A stretch of 38,448 nucleotides of DNA from Cudoniella acicularis (GCA_013054445.1 JAAMPI010000420.1:1-38448); one strand, 5' to 3'. Shown: positions 1 to 12,125, counted from the stretch's first letter. Numbers and translations are program-made. Notes: generated by a model not told the origin, from the sequence alone.

Positions 1-1583
1 GAGTTACAACTTCCCGGCACCATCCCTATTAGTTCTATTATAAAATTTCAAATAGCTGTCCTAAACCTCTAGCCCCTCCAAATTTTAGTATCCTGCATGA
101 AACCTAATTCATAGATCAAATATTAGTTTCACAGAGCATTTTACGAAAAGTAGGATCGGTGATCTGATAAGTGCCACGGTGCCACCGTAGATACCTCCAA
201 AAATGTGCACCGCCACGATTCGGGGAGGAGGACCTGAAGCCCGTTCACTGCTGAGCTATCTTGAGGCTAGCTTTAACTTTCCAGGTGTTTCTACCGAATA
301 ACTTTGCCTTTTGAATGGTTAATATGGGGATGCTTTGAGAGGCAGCGGAGTTGGCCAATTAGAGAGCGATCTGTTACCGGAAAAAAAGTCCATGACGCTT
401 GCTATTTTTGCTTCGGCACGAAGCGGGCCGCAGCATTCAGGTGAGGGCATGAGGGGGAGAGACTCTTAAAAACGGAGAAACTAAGATGTCAGGTTCTCTT
501 CTGGCGCACAGCAAGTCCTATTTGAAGTTGGTGACAATCCGCCCAAAGTCTTTATCAAAATCCATTCAAGAATTTATATCAAAGGAATGATGAGGAAGTA
601 ACGACTCGAAGAGGAGAATTAAGCCAATACTGGTCACATGATATTGAATTCTGAACCACAAATAGAGAGATGTGGCTGAGAATTTTGATTTTGATGCTTA
701 AAGAGGAAAGGCGCCGATCGACAGAAAAGATGAAGCTTCGTCGACATCGCATGGTTTGACAACCGCAGGGGCCCAGGACTGCCGGTTTGACGGTTGCGTG
801 CACCTCCATAGGGTATCAGAACGGCTTGATTATGAAATCGAGTGCCTTTTTCCCCTGCACATTTCGTATTTTGGGTGAGGCTTCGGCGAGCGCGGCCTAC
901 CAACACCGAGGTGTGCGGTCGAAGTGTGGGTCTTGTGAGGAAGTGTGGAAAGACAATATATCATGAGTAGGAAGAGTTTTCTTCAATGGAGGCGTTAAAG
1001 AGACCGCAAAAACCTTGTAGGTGTAGAGATTCGATTTGATCTAGGATGGAGCTCTTAAAATGCTTTTCCCTGGTCGAAAAAGGGTCCTGTTGAGCTTGAT
1101 ATCTACCCCACCATGTTGCCTCGCCTGTGGCGTTTCTAGAAGTGATGATCCGTCTTTCCTAGTCCACAGCCAGTCAGACGCAGCGCTTGGTGACGGCATT
1201 TCCTTACATATACTGTACCCCTTTAACCTTTGGATTAATGGTAATATTTGTGAGGCTGACACACGTACTGTGGGCATAATCGATTTCTTTCCTTTGCGAC
1301 TCCTTACCCTTGTTTGCGCTCCCGTCAGCACCATTCATTTCCTTGCGCACACGGCCTCTGCTCTGCGACGTCGTTGACCCCCAAGACGAGACGAAATCCT
1401 GCGACACGAAGTCCCAATCCAGAGCCTACAAATGCAACTACAGATCGTGATCACGGCATAAATTGGAACAAGAGAGCAGCTCTGGCGGTGTTTCTATACT
1501 ACGGCACTGCGCCGACCCAGGCAACATAAATCCACGACGAAGAGGGACAGTCCAACGGTCCAGCGCCGGACGAAGTGCCATTG
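1..1583. other. Upstream intergenic region, no gene recognised
   Basis: No reading frame here is convincing: the open frames on both strands are short, overlap each other and lack recognisable domains. The last 300 bases before the RING-LON start are C/A-rich and probably hold its promoter and 5' leader. No transposon, tRNA or repeat was recognised. Confidence 0.5.
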
Positions 1584-3399
1584 ATGTCCTCTCTACCGCT
1601 CGATAATGCTCCCCTCCCCTCCCTCCGATCTCCTCTCATGAAAGTTCCGAATTCCTCCTCCGTCGAAACTCCTCTTTCGAATGGCTCTCTTGACGCTTCG
1701 AAAGATGCGAGGCAGATTGTGCGGCTAGCACAGTGCCCTCAATGCTCGTACCCTCTACGAGAACCGGTCACATTGCCCTGTGGGAATTCGATGTGCAAGA
1801 AATGCATACCGGAACTCCACCTGCGGCAGAATATCTCTTATCCTGCGACTGCAAATCGACTTCAGGGCTTCACTTGCCCTTTCACGGGTTGCAAAGAAGA
1901 GCATGCTGTTGGGGATTGCAGCGTAGATGTGGTCCTCAATAAGATTGTGGAAGTGGTGAGGAAAGAGGTTGAAGACTATAGAAATACAGCTGAAGCATCG
2001 GAGATCGTGCTGCAGGTAGAAGAGCGGGATAGATGGTCCATTGCCAGCGTAGCTTCTTTGCGGGATGAAGAAGTACGGATACGAGTTCTACAAGGTGGTC
2101 GCCTTGCTTCTGCATACACCATGGCGGAAATGGGTGAGCTGGCTCATGACTCAGAGGTTACCTATAAGCCGATGTCTTTAGCCAGTGAGAATTCAGAGGC
2201 TGTTGATAATGCGTTGCTGGATCATCTGAAGGAGGCTACCAGGGCAGAGCTGGATTGTCAAGTGTGCTACGGGCTTTTCTTGGATCCTCTAACAACAGCC
2301 TGTGGCCATACCTTCTGTCGAAAATGTGTCCACCGAGTTCTTGATCACTCGAATTTATGCCCAATATGCCGGCGGGTTCTGGCCATTCCACCTGGGATAA
2401 CCGCTCCGCAAGCGCCGTCCAATTTACTGTTAATCAAGCTTCTCACTGGTCTTTGTCCAGAGGCCCTCGCAGCACGGGCGGAAGCTGCCCAAGCGGAGGA
2501 ATCAACTGGTTTAGGAGAGCTAGATACTCCCCTTTTTGTCTGCACGCTATCCTTCCCATCGATGCCTACATTTCTTCACGTTTTCGAGCCAAGATATCGC
2601 CTTATGATTCGTCGCGCTATTGAAAGCGGGGATCGCAAATTTGGCATGATTCTCCACAATCCAAGTCGAGAAGAACAAGGAAACCTGGGTTCCATTCCAT
2701 TTTATCAGTATGGCACTTTACTCCACATAGTTAACATGCATCTCCTCGCCGATGGCCGAAGCCTCATCGAAACTGTTGGGATTTCAAGATTTCGGGTTGC
2801 CAGACACGGTGTATTGGATGGCTACACCGTTGGTAAGATTGAGAGAGTGGACGACATTAGCATCGCGGCCGAAGAAGCTCTGGAAGCGGCTGAGACTTCT
2901 GCTCGTTCGCCCATACAACGACATTTCTCTACACAAGATCATTTTGGAGCTCCCCCTCATCATCTTCCGAGCCGAAATTCACAACCACCACCCCCTGTTC
3001 TCCCGTTAGACACCATGTCCACCCAAGATCTAATGCGGATTGGTACGACGTTCGTGAAGAAGATGCGGGATCAAAGTGCGCCTTGGCTTCACCGCAGGGT
3101 ATTCGACGCATATGGCGAGTGTCCCGAGGACCCTGCCCTCTTTCCTTGGTGGTTCGCAAGTGTGCTCCCAACGGCAGAAACGGAGAAGTACAAGTTGTTA
3201 GCCACGTCGAGTGTCAGGGAAAGGCTAAAAATGTGCGCTGGATGGATTACGCAACTTGAAGCTCAGAGATGGTATGCCGATTTCCTTTGTTCTATATATT
3301 GATGCAATGAATGTAAGGAGGAATGAACTGAGCGATTGGCAGCAAGATCCTGTGCTAATGCCCCATAGGAGTCAGGGCTCAAGTTGCACTGTCCTTTGA
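1584..3399 (+). CDS. crgA-like: CrgA-like two-RING, LON-domain ubiquitin ligase with C-terminal CaaX box
   Basis: Likely E3 ubiquitin ligase of the CrgA/LONRF type. In Mucor, CrgA represses light-induced carotenogenesis, and Fusarium CarS is related. The first ATG in the frame is at 1584; the frame is open 9 bases further upstream but without an ATG. A first Cys-rich RING-like module spans about residues 51-103 (CPQC ... CGNSMCKKC ... CPFTGC). A canonical C3HC4 RING spans about 225-262 (CQVC ... CGHTFCRKC ... CPIC). A LON substrate-binding domain runs from about 316 to 560, with FEPRYRLMIRRA near its start. The frame appears to end at 3302, but a donor at 3272 and an acceptor ending at 3368, with a GCTAATG branch site, define a 97-nt intron. 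The final exon, 3369-3399, ends in Ser-Ser-Cys-Thr-Val-Leu, a CaaX prenylation signal. The spliced product is 572 residues. Family assignment is firm; the cellular target is inference. Confidence 0.92.
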
Positions 3400-4197
3400 C
3401 TAGCCGGCCTATCTATGTGTGTGATGTTTTTAAGTGTTATGATAATATATATGGGGCATCTACGAGAGGCGGAGAGGATCTTCTACTTATGAAAGCTAGA
3501 ATAGAGCGTGGAATGGTTGTATCTCTGGGTTGTATTAGCGATAATGATATTTTTGGCATGGCCTGCATTTCGGTGCATCATGGCTTACGGAATGGGAAGG
3601 TTGGGGCTTCTACAGGTGTCCAGGGGAAATATTCGGAATCAGAATGGAATTGGATTGTATGTATGGTGTCAGGATAATGAAATGCAGAGCATTCATTCAC
3701 CGCTTTGATTTTGCTCTCGATTTATTTTGCTCGAGTGAGCTAGCTAGGCAAGCGCCAAAGCTGTACCGTGAAATTCAATCAAGTAGGTTTATTTTTGATA
3801 ATTATACAAGCAGTATTCGAGGGGCTTCTCCTAACTATATTGCAAAACAATAGTCAAAATTAGACTTACATACTAATCTGGAGTTCCTGGTAAGCGAGAT
3901 GAAAAAAGTGGAGGGGGCGGGGGAGGCAGAGGGACAGAGCAGAGGCTCTCTCCCCATAATTTTGGGTTGTTTGTGGTAGTGTCTATTCATGTGCAGTCGC
4001 TTGCTGCAAGCATGCTGTGAGGCTGAACTCCAGAGTCCAGACGATAAGTCTTGACCTCAATGACACTCGATATTGAGAGCTTACCTGGACAAAAAATTTC
4101 GAGACGTCGCTGCGAACGAGCCAAGTCAACGGAAACCGAGTAACCTCAGAGCCGCTATTGTCCCGCCGCTCTACTATCTCATTGTCTGGGCCTCAAG
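3400..4197. other. Intergenic region between the RING-LON gene and the NLR locus
   Basis: About 800 bases with only short, unsupported frames. A purine-rich stretch near 3900-3950 (G/A runs) precedes the presumed promoter of the NLR locus. No repeat or RNA gene was seen. Confidence 0.5.
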
Positions 4198-7100
4198 ATG
4201 ATGTCGAAGCGTGAAGTCAATTCTGAGCGCGACCAAAATGCCGTAAGTAGCACTAAAAAGAGGATGAAAACAACTCTCGATGATGCGCAGACACTAGTGG
4301 CTGACACTCCTAAGTATATAACAAACGATAATTATACTGTCGGCTGGATCTGCGCTATAAGCACAGAGAATGTTGCCGCGCAAGTTTTCCTCGACGAGAA
4401 GCACAACGGATCGAAATCTGTGTCTCCTAATAACAACAACGACTATACACTTGGCAAGATTGGGGAACACAATGTCGTAATTGCCGTTTTGCCGGAGGGT
4501 GAATATGGTATATCCTCTGCAGCAAGGTAAGTTAATAGGGCCTTTGTTCTTACACTTCCCCATCTCACCTTGTTTTATCATTTCTCCTGAACCTTTCCTG
4601 AAATCTTCCTAATCCAGCGAAATTTATCCTGAGACTTTCCTAGAGAGGCAAAAACTAACTCCCTCAAGGGTCGCAGGAGATATGCTACACAGCTTCCCGA
4701 ACATTAGAATCGGTCTGATGGTTGGAATCGGCGGCGGCGCACCAAGCACACGACATGATATTCGTTTGGGTGATATCGTGGTTAGCAGTCCCAGTAATGG
4801 GACACCAAGCGTGATCCAGTACGACTTTGGCAAAACGATACAAGAACAGAGTTTTCAACTCACCAAGGCCTTGAACCAGCCACCGATGGTTCTACGGACG
4901 GCTGTAAGCGGAATTAAGACTCATTATGAGATCGAAGGTCATCGGCTTGAGGAAGCTATAAACGATATTCTAGAGAAGAAACCCAGATTACGAAAGAAAT
5001 ACAAGCGACCGGATTCGAGTACCGACAGGCTGTGTCAATCTAAAGTCGTCCATCCCCTAAACAACGAGGCAAGCTGTTCTGTAGCCTGTGGGGATACAAA
5101 CTTGATATCACGACTCGAAAGGTCAGAAAAGGAGGATATTCTAGCAATTTACTACGGAACGATTGCTTCGGCAAACCAGTTAATGAAAGACGCTTTGATC
5201 CCGGATACTCTTATAAAAGAGAAGGACGTTCTATGTTTTGAGATGGAAGCGGCAGGGCTTATGAACCACTTTCCATGCCTTGTTATCCGGGGTATATGCG
5301 ACTACTCAGACTCTCATAAAAACAAGGAGTGGCAAGGCTATGCAGCGATGGCGGCGGCGGCATATGCAAAGGACCTTCTTTGTCGGATTCCTCCTAATAA
5401 GGTTGAAGCTGAGCAGAGGATTAGAGATATTATATCTGGTTAGTCTAAGGGATCCGGACTTGATAATTCAATTGACATAATTTTAACTATTTGCATTTAT
5501 AACAGATGTCCAAGAAGGCGTTAGCAACCTTCTCCGTTTTCAGTTTGATCATAAGCACAAAGCCATTCTAGATTGGCTTACTCCAGTCGATTATGCCACC
5601 CAACAAAATGACTACATTCGGAGGCGACAGCCGGGGACTAGCCAGTGGCTCTTAGATTCAGTCGAATTCCGGGCATGGGTAAACAGTAACAAGCAAACGT
5701 TGTTTTGTCCAGGAATTCCTGGAGCAGAGAAGATAATTCTCGCCTCAATTTTGGTAGAAGAGCTGACCACTAGCTTCCACAATGACAAGAGCATTGGCAT
5801 TGCCTACGTGTATTGCAACTTCCGACGCCAACACGAGCAGACGATCAACGACTTATTAGCGAGTCTAGTGAAACAATTAGCTGAGTGCCAGCCTTTTCTT
5901 CCAGGCATTGTGAAAGATCTTTATGATCGACATAAGGAGAAAAGGACGCAACCATCTCTTGACGAGCTTTCTAGATCTCTCCAGGTTCTGACAATTCTAT
6001 ACTCTTGAGTCTTTATTATTGTCGATGCGCTAGATGAATGCCAATTATCTGACGGCTGCCGGTCGAAGTTTCTATCCGAGATTAATAACCTGCAGAATAA
6101 GTATGGGTCGAATTTTTTTTACGACTTCAAGGTTTATCCCAGACATTGTTCAAAAGTTCAGCGAAGGCCTACGACTCGAGATCCGGGCAAGCAACCAAGA
6201 TGTGCAGAGATACCTAGATAGTCATATGTCGCAGCTGCCTGGATGCACTCTTCGTAGCCCAGAGCTACAAGATGAAATCAAGGCCGAAATTGTGAAGGCA
6301 GTTGATGGGATGTGTGTAAGTCCTTATATTCTGATTGAATAACGCTTATGTTTCTTAGGTTCTTACTTGCACAGCTTCATCTTGATTCATTAAAGGGGAA
6401 AAAATCCCCAAAGGCTATCCGTAACTCCTTGAGAAGCCTCCCCACTGGATCCGAGGCATACGACAACGCATATAAGGACGCCATGGAGAGAATTGAAGGC
6501 CAGCTTGTTGATGAAGAACATCTTGCAAAGCAGGTCCTCTCATGGATCACCTGCGCAAAGAGGCCGCTGACTACGTCTGAAATTGAGCATGCCCTTGCTG
6601 TCGAGATTGGGGAGTCACAACTCGACATAGAGAATATATGTCGAGTACAAGACATGGTTTCTATGTGTGCTGGATTAGTTACAGTCGATGAGGAAAGTGG
6701 AATTGTCCGGTTAGTCCACTATACAACCCAGGAATACTTCGAAAGGACACAAGAAAAGTGGTTTCCAAACGCAGAGACTGACATTTCAACAATATGCGTT
6801 ACGTATCTCTCATTTAATAAGTTCAAAAGTGGCACTTGTCGATACGATAAAGAATTTGAAGATCAGCTACAGCTGAACCCACTTTACGACTATGCCTCGC
6901 ATAATTGAGGACATCATGCTCGTGTGGCTTCTACGTTAACCCTGGAAGTCATTAGGTTTCTCGAGACGAAAGCTCGAGTAGAGGCATCAAGCCAAGCACT
7001 TCTAGCTAGGAAATTGTACTTATCAGAGTCTCGATATAGCCGAAATTTCCCAAAGAAAATGACAGGACTGCATTTAGCAGCATACTTTAGGGTTGAGAAA

Positions 7101-7841
7101 GCTGTGCAACCGTTAATTAGTAGCAATAATCCGGAAAAAGAAGACAGCTACGGTCAGACGCCGCTGTTATGGGCTGCTAGGAACGGTCACGAGGCTGTCG
7201 TCAAGCTGCTACTCGGTACAAGCAAGGTCGAGGCCGACGGGAAAGATACAAAAAACCGGACGCCGCTATTGATAGCTGCCAAGAACGGGCGCGAGGGCGT
7301 CGTTAAGCTACTGCTCGATACAGGCAAGGTAGAGGCCGACTCGAAGGATGAACTTAGTCGAACGCCTCTACAAATAGCTGCTGAGAATGGGCACGAGGCC
7401 ATCGTCAAGCTGCTGCTCGATACAGACAAGGTCGAGGTCAACTCAATAGATTACTTAAGTTGCACGCCGCTATGGATAGCTGCTAAGAATGGGCGCGAGA
7501 GCGTCGTTAAGCTACTGCTCGATACAGGCAAGGTAGAGGCCGACTCAAAGGATGGACTTAGTCGAACGCCGCTATGGATAGCTGCCAAGAACGGGCATGA
7601 GCCCGTCGTTAAGCTACTACTCGGTACAGGTCAGGTCGAGGCCGACGGGAAAGATACAAAATACCGGACGCCGTTATGGACAGCTGCTAAGAACGGACGC
7701 GAGGGCGTCGTTAAGCTACTGCTCGATACGGGCAAGGTCGAGGCCGACTCGAAGGATAAATATGGTCGAACGCCGCTACAGATAGCTGCCAAAGAGGGGC
7801 AGGAAGCTATCGTTGAGCTACTATCCAAATACATAAATTGA
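4198..7841 (+). pseudogene. Broken fungal NOD-like receptor: nucleoside phosphorylase-NACHT-ankyrin
   Basis: Fungal NLR-type STAND protein, a family tied to non-self recognition and regulated cell death. Exon 1 (4198-4526), exon 2 (4669-5438) and exon 3 (from 5506) join in frame across 142-nt and 67-nt introns. They encode a PNP_UDP_1 nucleoside phosphorylase domain ([37 protein letters not shown]; about residues 45-350). A NACHT domain follows: Walker A is degenerate (GIPGAEKI where GxPGxGKT is expected, 5713-5736), while Walker B (VDALDEC) is intact but lies after a stop. Then come seven ankyrin repeats to 7841. Lesions are an in-frame TGA at 6006-6008, a one-base excess in an 8-T run at 6113-6120, and a TGA at 6906-6908 where the frame otherwise continues on both sides. 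A third intron (donor 6316) stays in frame only with the acceptor ending at 6374. The intact part could still encode about 532 residues (phosphorylase plus partial NACHT). The pseudogene call is strong unless the assembly is wrong. Confidence 0.9.
7158..7838 (+). repeat. Ankyrin-coding tandem repeat, 102-bp period, seven units
   Basis: Units begin at 7158, 7260, 7362, 7464, 7566, 7668 and 7770, exactly 102 bp (34 codons) apart. Each encodes a TPL-x-x-AA-x-x-G-x-E-x-V/I-V-K-LLL ankyrin consensus. Near identity between units at DNA level points to recent unit gain or gene conversion, as is typical of repeat domains in fungal NLRs. The last unit is truncated at the stop codon. Confidence 0.93.
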
Positions 7842-8567
7842 TTATTTACTTTATATAAATCTTACCTTTCTAGAATTTTATAAAATATCTATTGCTAAAA
7901 TCCATATAGCTTACCAACATATTTGATAAGCTGGGTTTAAGACCCTCGTTGATAAAAAAAGAAAATTTCCAGATGCATGTAGAGGGGAACCCGGTTTTGC
8001 AAGCGACGATGCCTCTTTCTTTAGAACAGGAGAGGTCTAGGACTAACTTGAAGCAGCAGCTCACTAGTTTTTGCTTTAGCATTAGAAGTCTATCTTAATT
8101 TCTGTGAAGTTGATAGTATGCCTTGTTAAATGTCTATTCTTGGTGCTCAGAGGCTGTTGCATGGTTTGTTCTCCGGAATCCGAGTCAAAATTCCCGGGTG
8201 AGCACTTGAAAATAGTAAAATTATTCCCAATTTAAAAGTTAACTTAGGTGGCCAAAACAAACGAGAAGATAAACTCTATCGTATTTTGATATTAGCAGTA
8301 GTATCTTGCAATAGTACAGTGTTTCTGCTTTGAAGTGTTTTGAGTAACTCGCGGCATGGACTGGGGAACAGTCGGAAAAATATTGGATTGTTTTTTTAAT
8401 TATTAAACAATTTCGAATTCGACTATTTTTAGAACTCTGTAATTATTTTAGAGTCTGAAAAGGCTTCTAACTCCACTGCCTGCGCTTGGCAGCAGAGTAA
8501 ACAACCCCTTTTTTTTTCTTGTGAAAAAGCCGCTCTCCGACTCCAATAGTCCCTCCTTCCACCCCAA
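7842..8567. other. Intergenic region, AT-rich
   Basis: About 725 bases between the convergent NLR remnant and the secreted-protein gene. It holds A/T runs (for example a T run near 8508-8518) and 3'-untranslated sequence for both sides. No gene or mobile element was recognised. Confidence 0.45.
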
Positions 8568-9780
8568 CTAATCCCCTCCATAATCCGCACAATAAGGCTC
8601 ACCAGGAGCAACTACGCAAAAAGTTAGCACAATAGATATATAGCCAGCTTTGCCATCATTATCATCACCAAGAACAAATAGCAAATGTAGTGTACTTACT
8701 CTCCCTCAGCTCAGCCGCCGTGTCAAGTTCCGTAATATAACACCAATCCGTCGTCTCCATCCATAACAACGGCCCCCCTCTCCCAGGCGGCGCCGTAAAA
8801 CACTGCACAGTGGCATTTGTTCCGTCCCGGTACGTCGTGACGATGGCGCTTGTATTTGTTGGATGCTCGCGACACGGAGCATCGGATGTCATTTGGACCT
8901 CGAAGAGGAAATCTTGTTTTTCCACGGCGGGGCGTGCATGTCGCGGTTTTTTCGTGGAAAGAGTCTCAACGACGTGAGGATAACGGCGTTGTGGGGGTGG
9001 TGCTTTGGCATTGTGCTCGCAGTTGGGGAGGAGGGTTTGGTCTGCTTTCTCGTAGAGACCTGTTTCAGAGATGTAACATTTGTCTGTTGTGTAGGTGAAG
9101 ATACTGTGAAATTCACTTTTAGGATAGATTCCGTTTTGGCTGAAGATCACGTACCTGTCTCCCAGAGCTGTTGATTCAGTCGATGCATACCAGCACGTGA
9201 GAGTTACTTCAACGCCGGGCTTGTATTTCTGAACCGTACGAACTTCATTTACAATGTCGAGGAACCACGGTACGCTGTTACACTCTGTGTCCCATTGCAC
9301 GGTAGCATTCTGGGTATTGAAGATCTTTTCTTCTGAGCTTGCGCCACAATAGGCCAGGTCTTCTTGAGCTGTCGAGTTTCAGTGACGAACGCTGGGATTC
9401 GAATAATGCCACTTACCAGTTCCATTGTATTTCAGCTGGTATTGAGGGATGTAGCAGTTATTTTCTGAGCGCAGCCAAATGCTAGATAATTATGTCAATT
9501 ACCAACTTATGCATAGTAAATGAACCTTCACTCACTTATCACTGTCATTTGCAGCAAATTTTTCTCCATGAGTCCAGCAAGAGAAAGTATGAGTTTGTTT
9601 CTCTATGTAGATATCGTAGCTGGCGCAAGCCTCATAAGGGCAGAATCTACAATTCTCATCGTCTGATGATAAAGTGGTGTTGATATATGGTAGGACTGCC
9701 GTTACGAAGCTAAGTAAATGAAATATTGCAAAAAGTCTGAGAAGATTCACGTTTTGGGCTCTTGGAATTGAGAACAACAT
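8568..9780 (-). CDS. Secreted cysteine-containing protein of unknown family, four exons
   Basis: Not recognised. Exons on the minus strand are 9780-9536, 9481-9417, 9368-8700 and 8611-8568. The introns (54, 48 and 88 nt) all have GT-AG ends and keep phase, giving 340 residues. Donors are GTGAGT, GTAAGT and GTAAGT; the last intron has a GTGCTAACTTTTTGCGTAG 3' end with a canonical branch site. The N-terminus has a hydrophobic signal-like segment (LLRLFAIFHLLSFVTAVLP, residues 12-30). Cysteines are spread along the mature part (CRFCPYEAC near residue 43; CWY; CYISE; CREH; CYITE; CADY near the C-terminus), with several N-x-S/T sites, which fits an extracellular disulfide-bonded protein. The middle of exon 3 is proline- and basic-rich. 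Coding-strand composition turns from C-rich to G-rich near 8800. The role could be effector-like or cell-surface, but no family evidence supports either. Confidence 0.72.
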
Positions 9781-12125
9781 TGTTGAAATATTAGTATAGC
9801 ATCAAAGATGGGAAAAGTGGACTGAATCAAAAGAGTTCATTCTGGTCATCAATCCCATTAAATAGACGCGTGTACTAATAGACCGTATTCAGGCTGCGAA
9901 AGGAAGTCAGCAGGAAAGATCAGGATATTTAAAAGAGGCGGGAACCAAATTTCCCCGCAGGGTTACAGAATTTGAAAATATAGCGGTTTACGTATGTTCA
10001 ACGATTCGTTTGTTCCTGATCCTATATTATCAGGCTAATAAACAGCATGCAAGACAACAAGACGTTCAGATCAGAACATGAGGGGTATTGAAGGCCATAC
10101 ATGATTTTATTTGACTTCTTTGAGAAAATGCATTAGAGATCGCGATGCGAGTTACAATAGCAGTAGGATTCTTCATGCAGCTGCGCCGCAATAAATACTG
10201 TATCAGGCCAAGCAACATTGGAAGTGGAGACTGCTTAGCCTGAAAGAGAATATATGATTTTATTTCGTATAATAATACAAACGGGGTTTTATATTAAAAT
10301 TAATTGCGGCTGACCATTGCTGACCAGAAATATACTAGCTTATGCGAGAGCGCATAGTTTGTTGTGCGTATATGTGAGTTTGTGGTAACGTTGTAATTGT
10401 GTGACGTTCCGACTCGGGCTGCTACCGGGTGTGGGATATCCAATGAAATATAGCCATACGGTCCTAAATTTTTCGGAGTGTGAGAGTGTGAAGACTTGGC
10501 AAAATTAAATAATCCAAAGCCTTGTGACGCGAGCTTTCAGGACGTAAATATCACAGCTTCCGATGTGTTGGACAGTTGGGAAAGGGAAATGACCAAAAAG
10601 ACAACCTACAGCAGAAAATTATCATAAGTATCTCTTGCTATACTAGAAGCAAAATAATTTTTGGAAATGAACAATCTATCTTGCGAAAATAATGCCTTTC
10701 CACGATCAATAATGAACTTTCAAGATCCATTAAATTTCCTCGATCTCAGGAGCCATCCTCTACCCCGCTAACTGTTCAATGACCTCATAAGATTCAAAAT
10801 AATCCACAAAACCGTACCATCCCAATTTTCTGTTGTTTGAGTAGCTGTAACTAAACATTATGGTATCAAGGCAGCAAACACTCGTTTGACCTTTTTGTGA
10901 TCTTCGAAGGGACTACTCTTCAGATTTTGCTTTTGCATGATTTTTCTTCCACGTTCTCTGGTTCTCGGATCGCTCTGCCCATTCGACTGTAGTAGGTCAC
11001 ACGATTTTTGGCCGTTTTTGTAAGAGTTCGAGATCCGTTTTGTGAAGCCATTTTTGGTGGCGCTGTAAGAAAAAAAAGGGGTGAAACACAGTCGAAGGGA
11101 AATTGGGTACGTCTGTTATTTGTAGCAGTTACTCACCTACCGCATGTTAAGCTTGCCGATCAGACCAAGGTCTGAAGACGTGCATCTTTAGATGCGGGAC
11201 ATCGTCGAGATTTCTATAAGAAAATCGAAGCCATGCAAGTCATTGGCGGGAGAGCACTAAGCGAGCCCCTATTTACATATTTTGTGTTTCTAATTCATCA
11301 AAATTCGCCGCCTGAAATCTCAAGTAAAAGCTAAAAGTTAGAAAAGCCACATTCTGGGTGGGCTTCATCACAAGTTGTGGAGAAAGATAAATACCACTAA
11401 GTATCAAGGGCACATGAAAGAAACATCTGCATTTTTACTATGTGGTACAAGCCCATTCCTCGTGGAAATTAGGAAGTACGGAGCCGAGAATCCACCAGAT
11501 GTCAACCATTACTTGTCTCCTCAAAATCCTTTATCCTTTGTCTCCGTCCTTCCGTGTCGATTGCCAAGAAAGTACAACCGCTGAGGCTCTTGATTTTGTA
11601 ATGTTGAAAATCATATCTCTCCATTTTGTTCAACTATCGTTGACCCGTTCCTGTAAAGCTTTGACTGTCAGTTCTTATGTCAGAAGATATCAGAACTAGC
11701 CTTACCGTGTCGGGTTTTATGGTCAAATAAATGCCCTCCTTAAATTCTCTTGGTCGGAGATGAGAAATAGAACAAAGCCGAAACCGCATCTCAGATTCCG
11801 GTTCGTTTCCAAGGTTTAGTTGAGAAGTCGCTGAATGAACGCGAGAGAAGTCTATATGAATGTTGTGTAAAATCATTGTCGCCGGTAAAAAGCTCAGTTC
11901 AGGGGAAGGTAGCTAGATGCCGGGACCATGCCTTGATTTTTGGTATTCGACGCCGGTTCCGTACCAGTAAGCTTTATTGGATCGAAATAGGCTTGGTTCG
12001 CAAAGTTGGCGTGAGTTTGCTGGGATCCTTGAAGTGATTCCATCAACTCGGGTTTCTCGACGTGGTTGTTGAGCTCATTATGAAGACCCGTCTTGGCGTA
12101 GGTGTCGGTAGCTGAAGTTTCTGTT
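9781..12125. other. Gene-poor, AT-rich region
   Basis: About 2.3 kb with no supported gene. The part nearest 9780 is the promoter of the secreted-protein gene; a TATTTAAA sequence lies at 9926-9933. Short minus-strand frames at 11634-11876 and 11894-12241 have no recognisable domain. The second is polar and may be a 3' untranslated region or a decayed tail of the membrane-protein gene. I see no inverted or long direct repeats. Confidence 0.4.

Noticed and set aside
1041..1377. Overlapping frames on both strands upstream of the RING-LON gene
   Set aside because: They overlap each other, lack domains and lie in the probable promoter and leader of the RING-LON gene.
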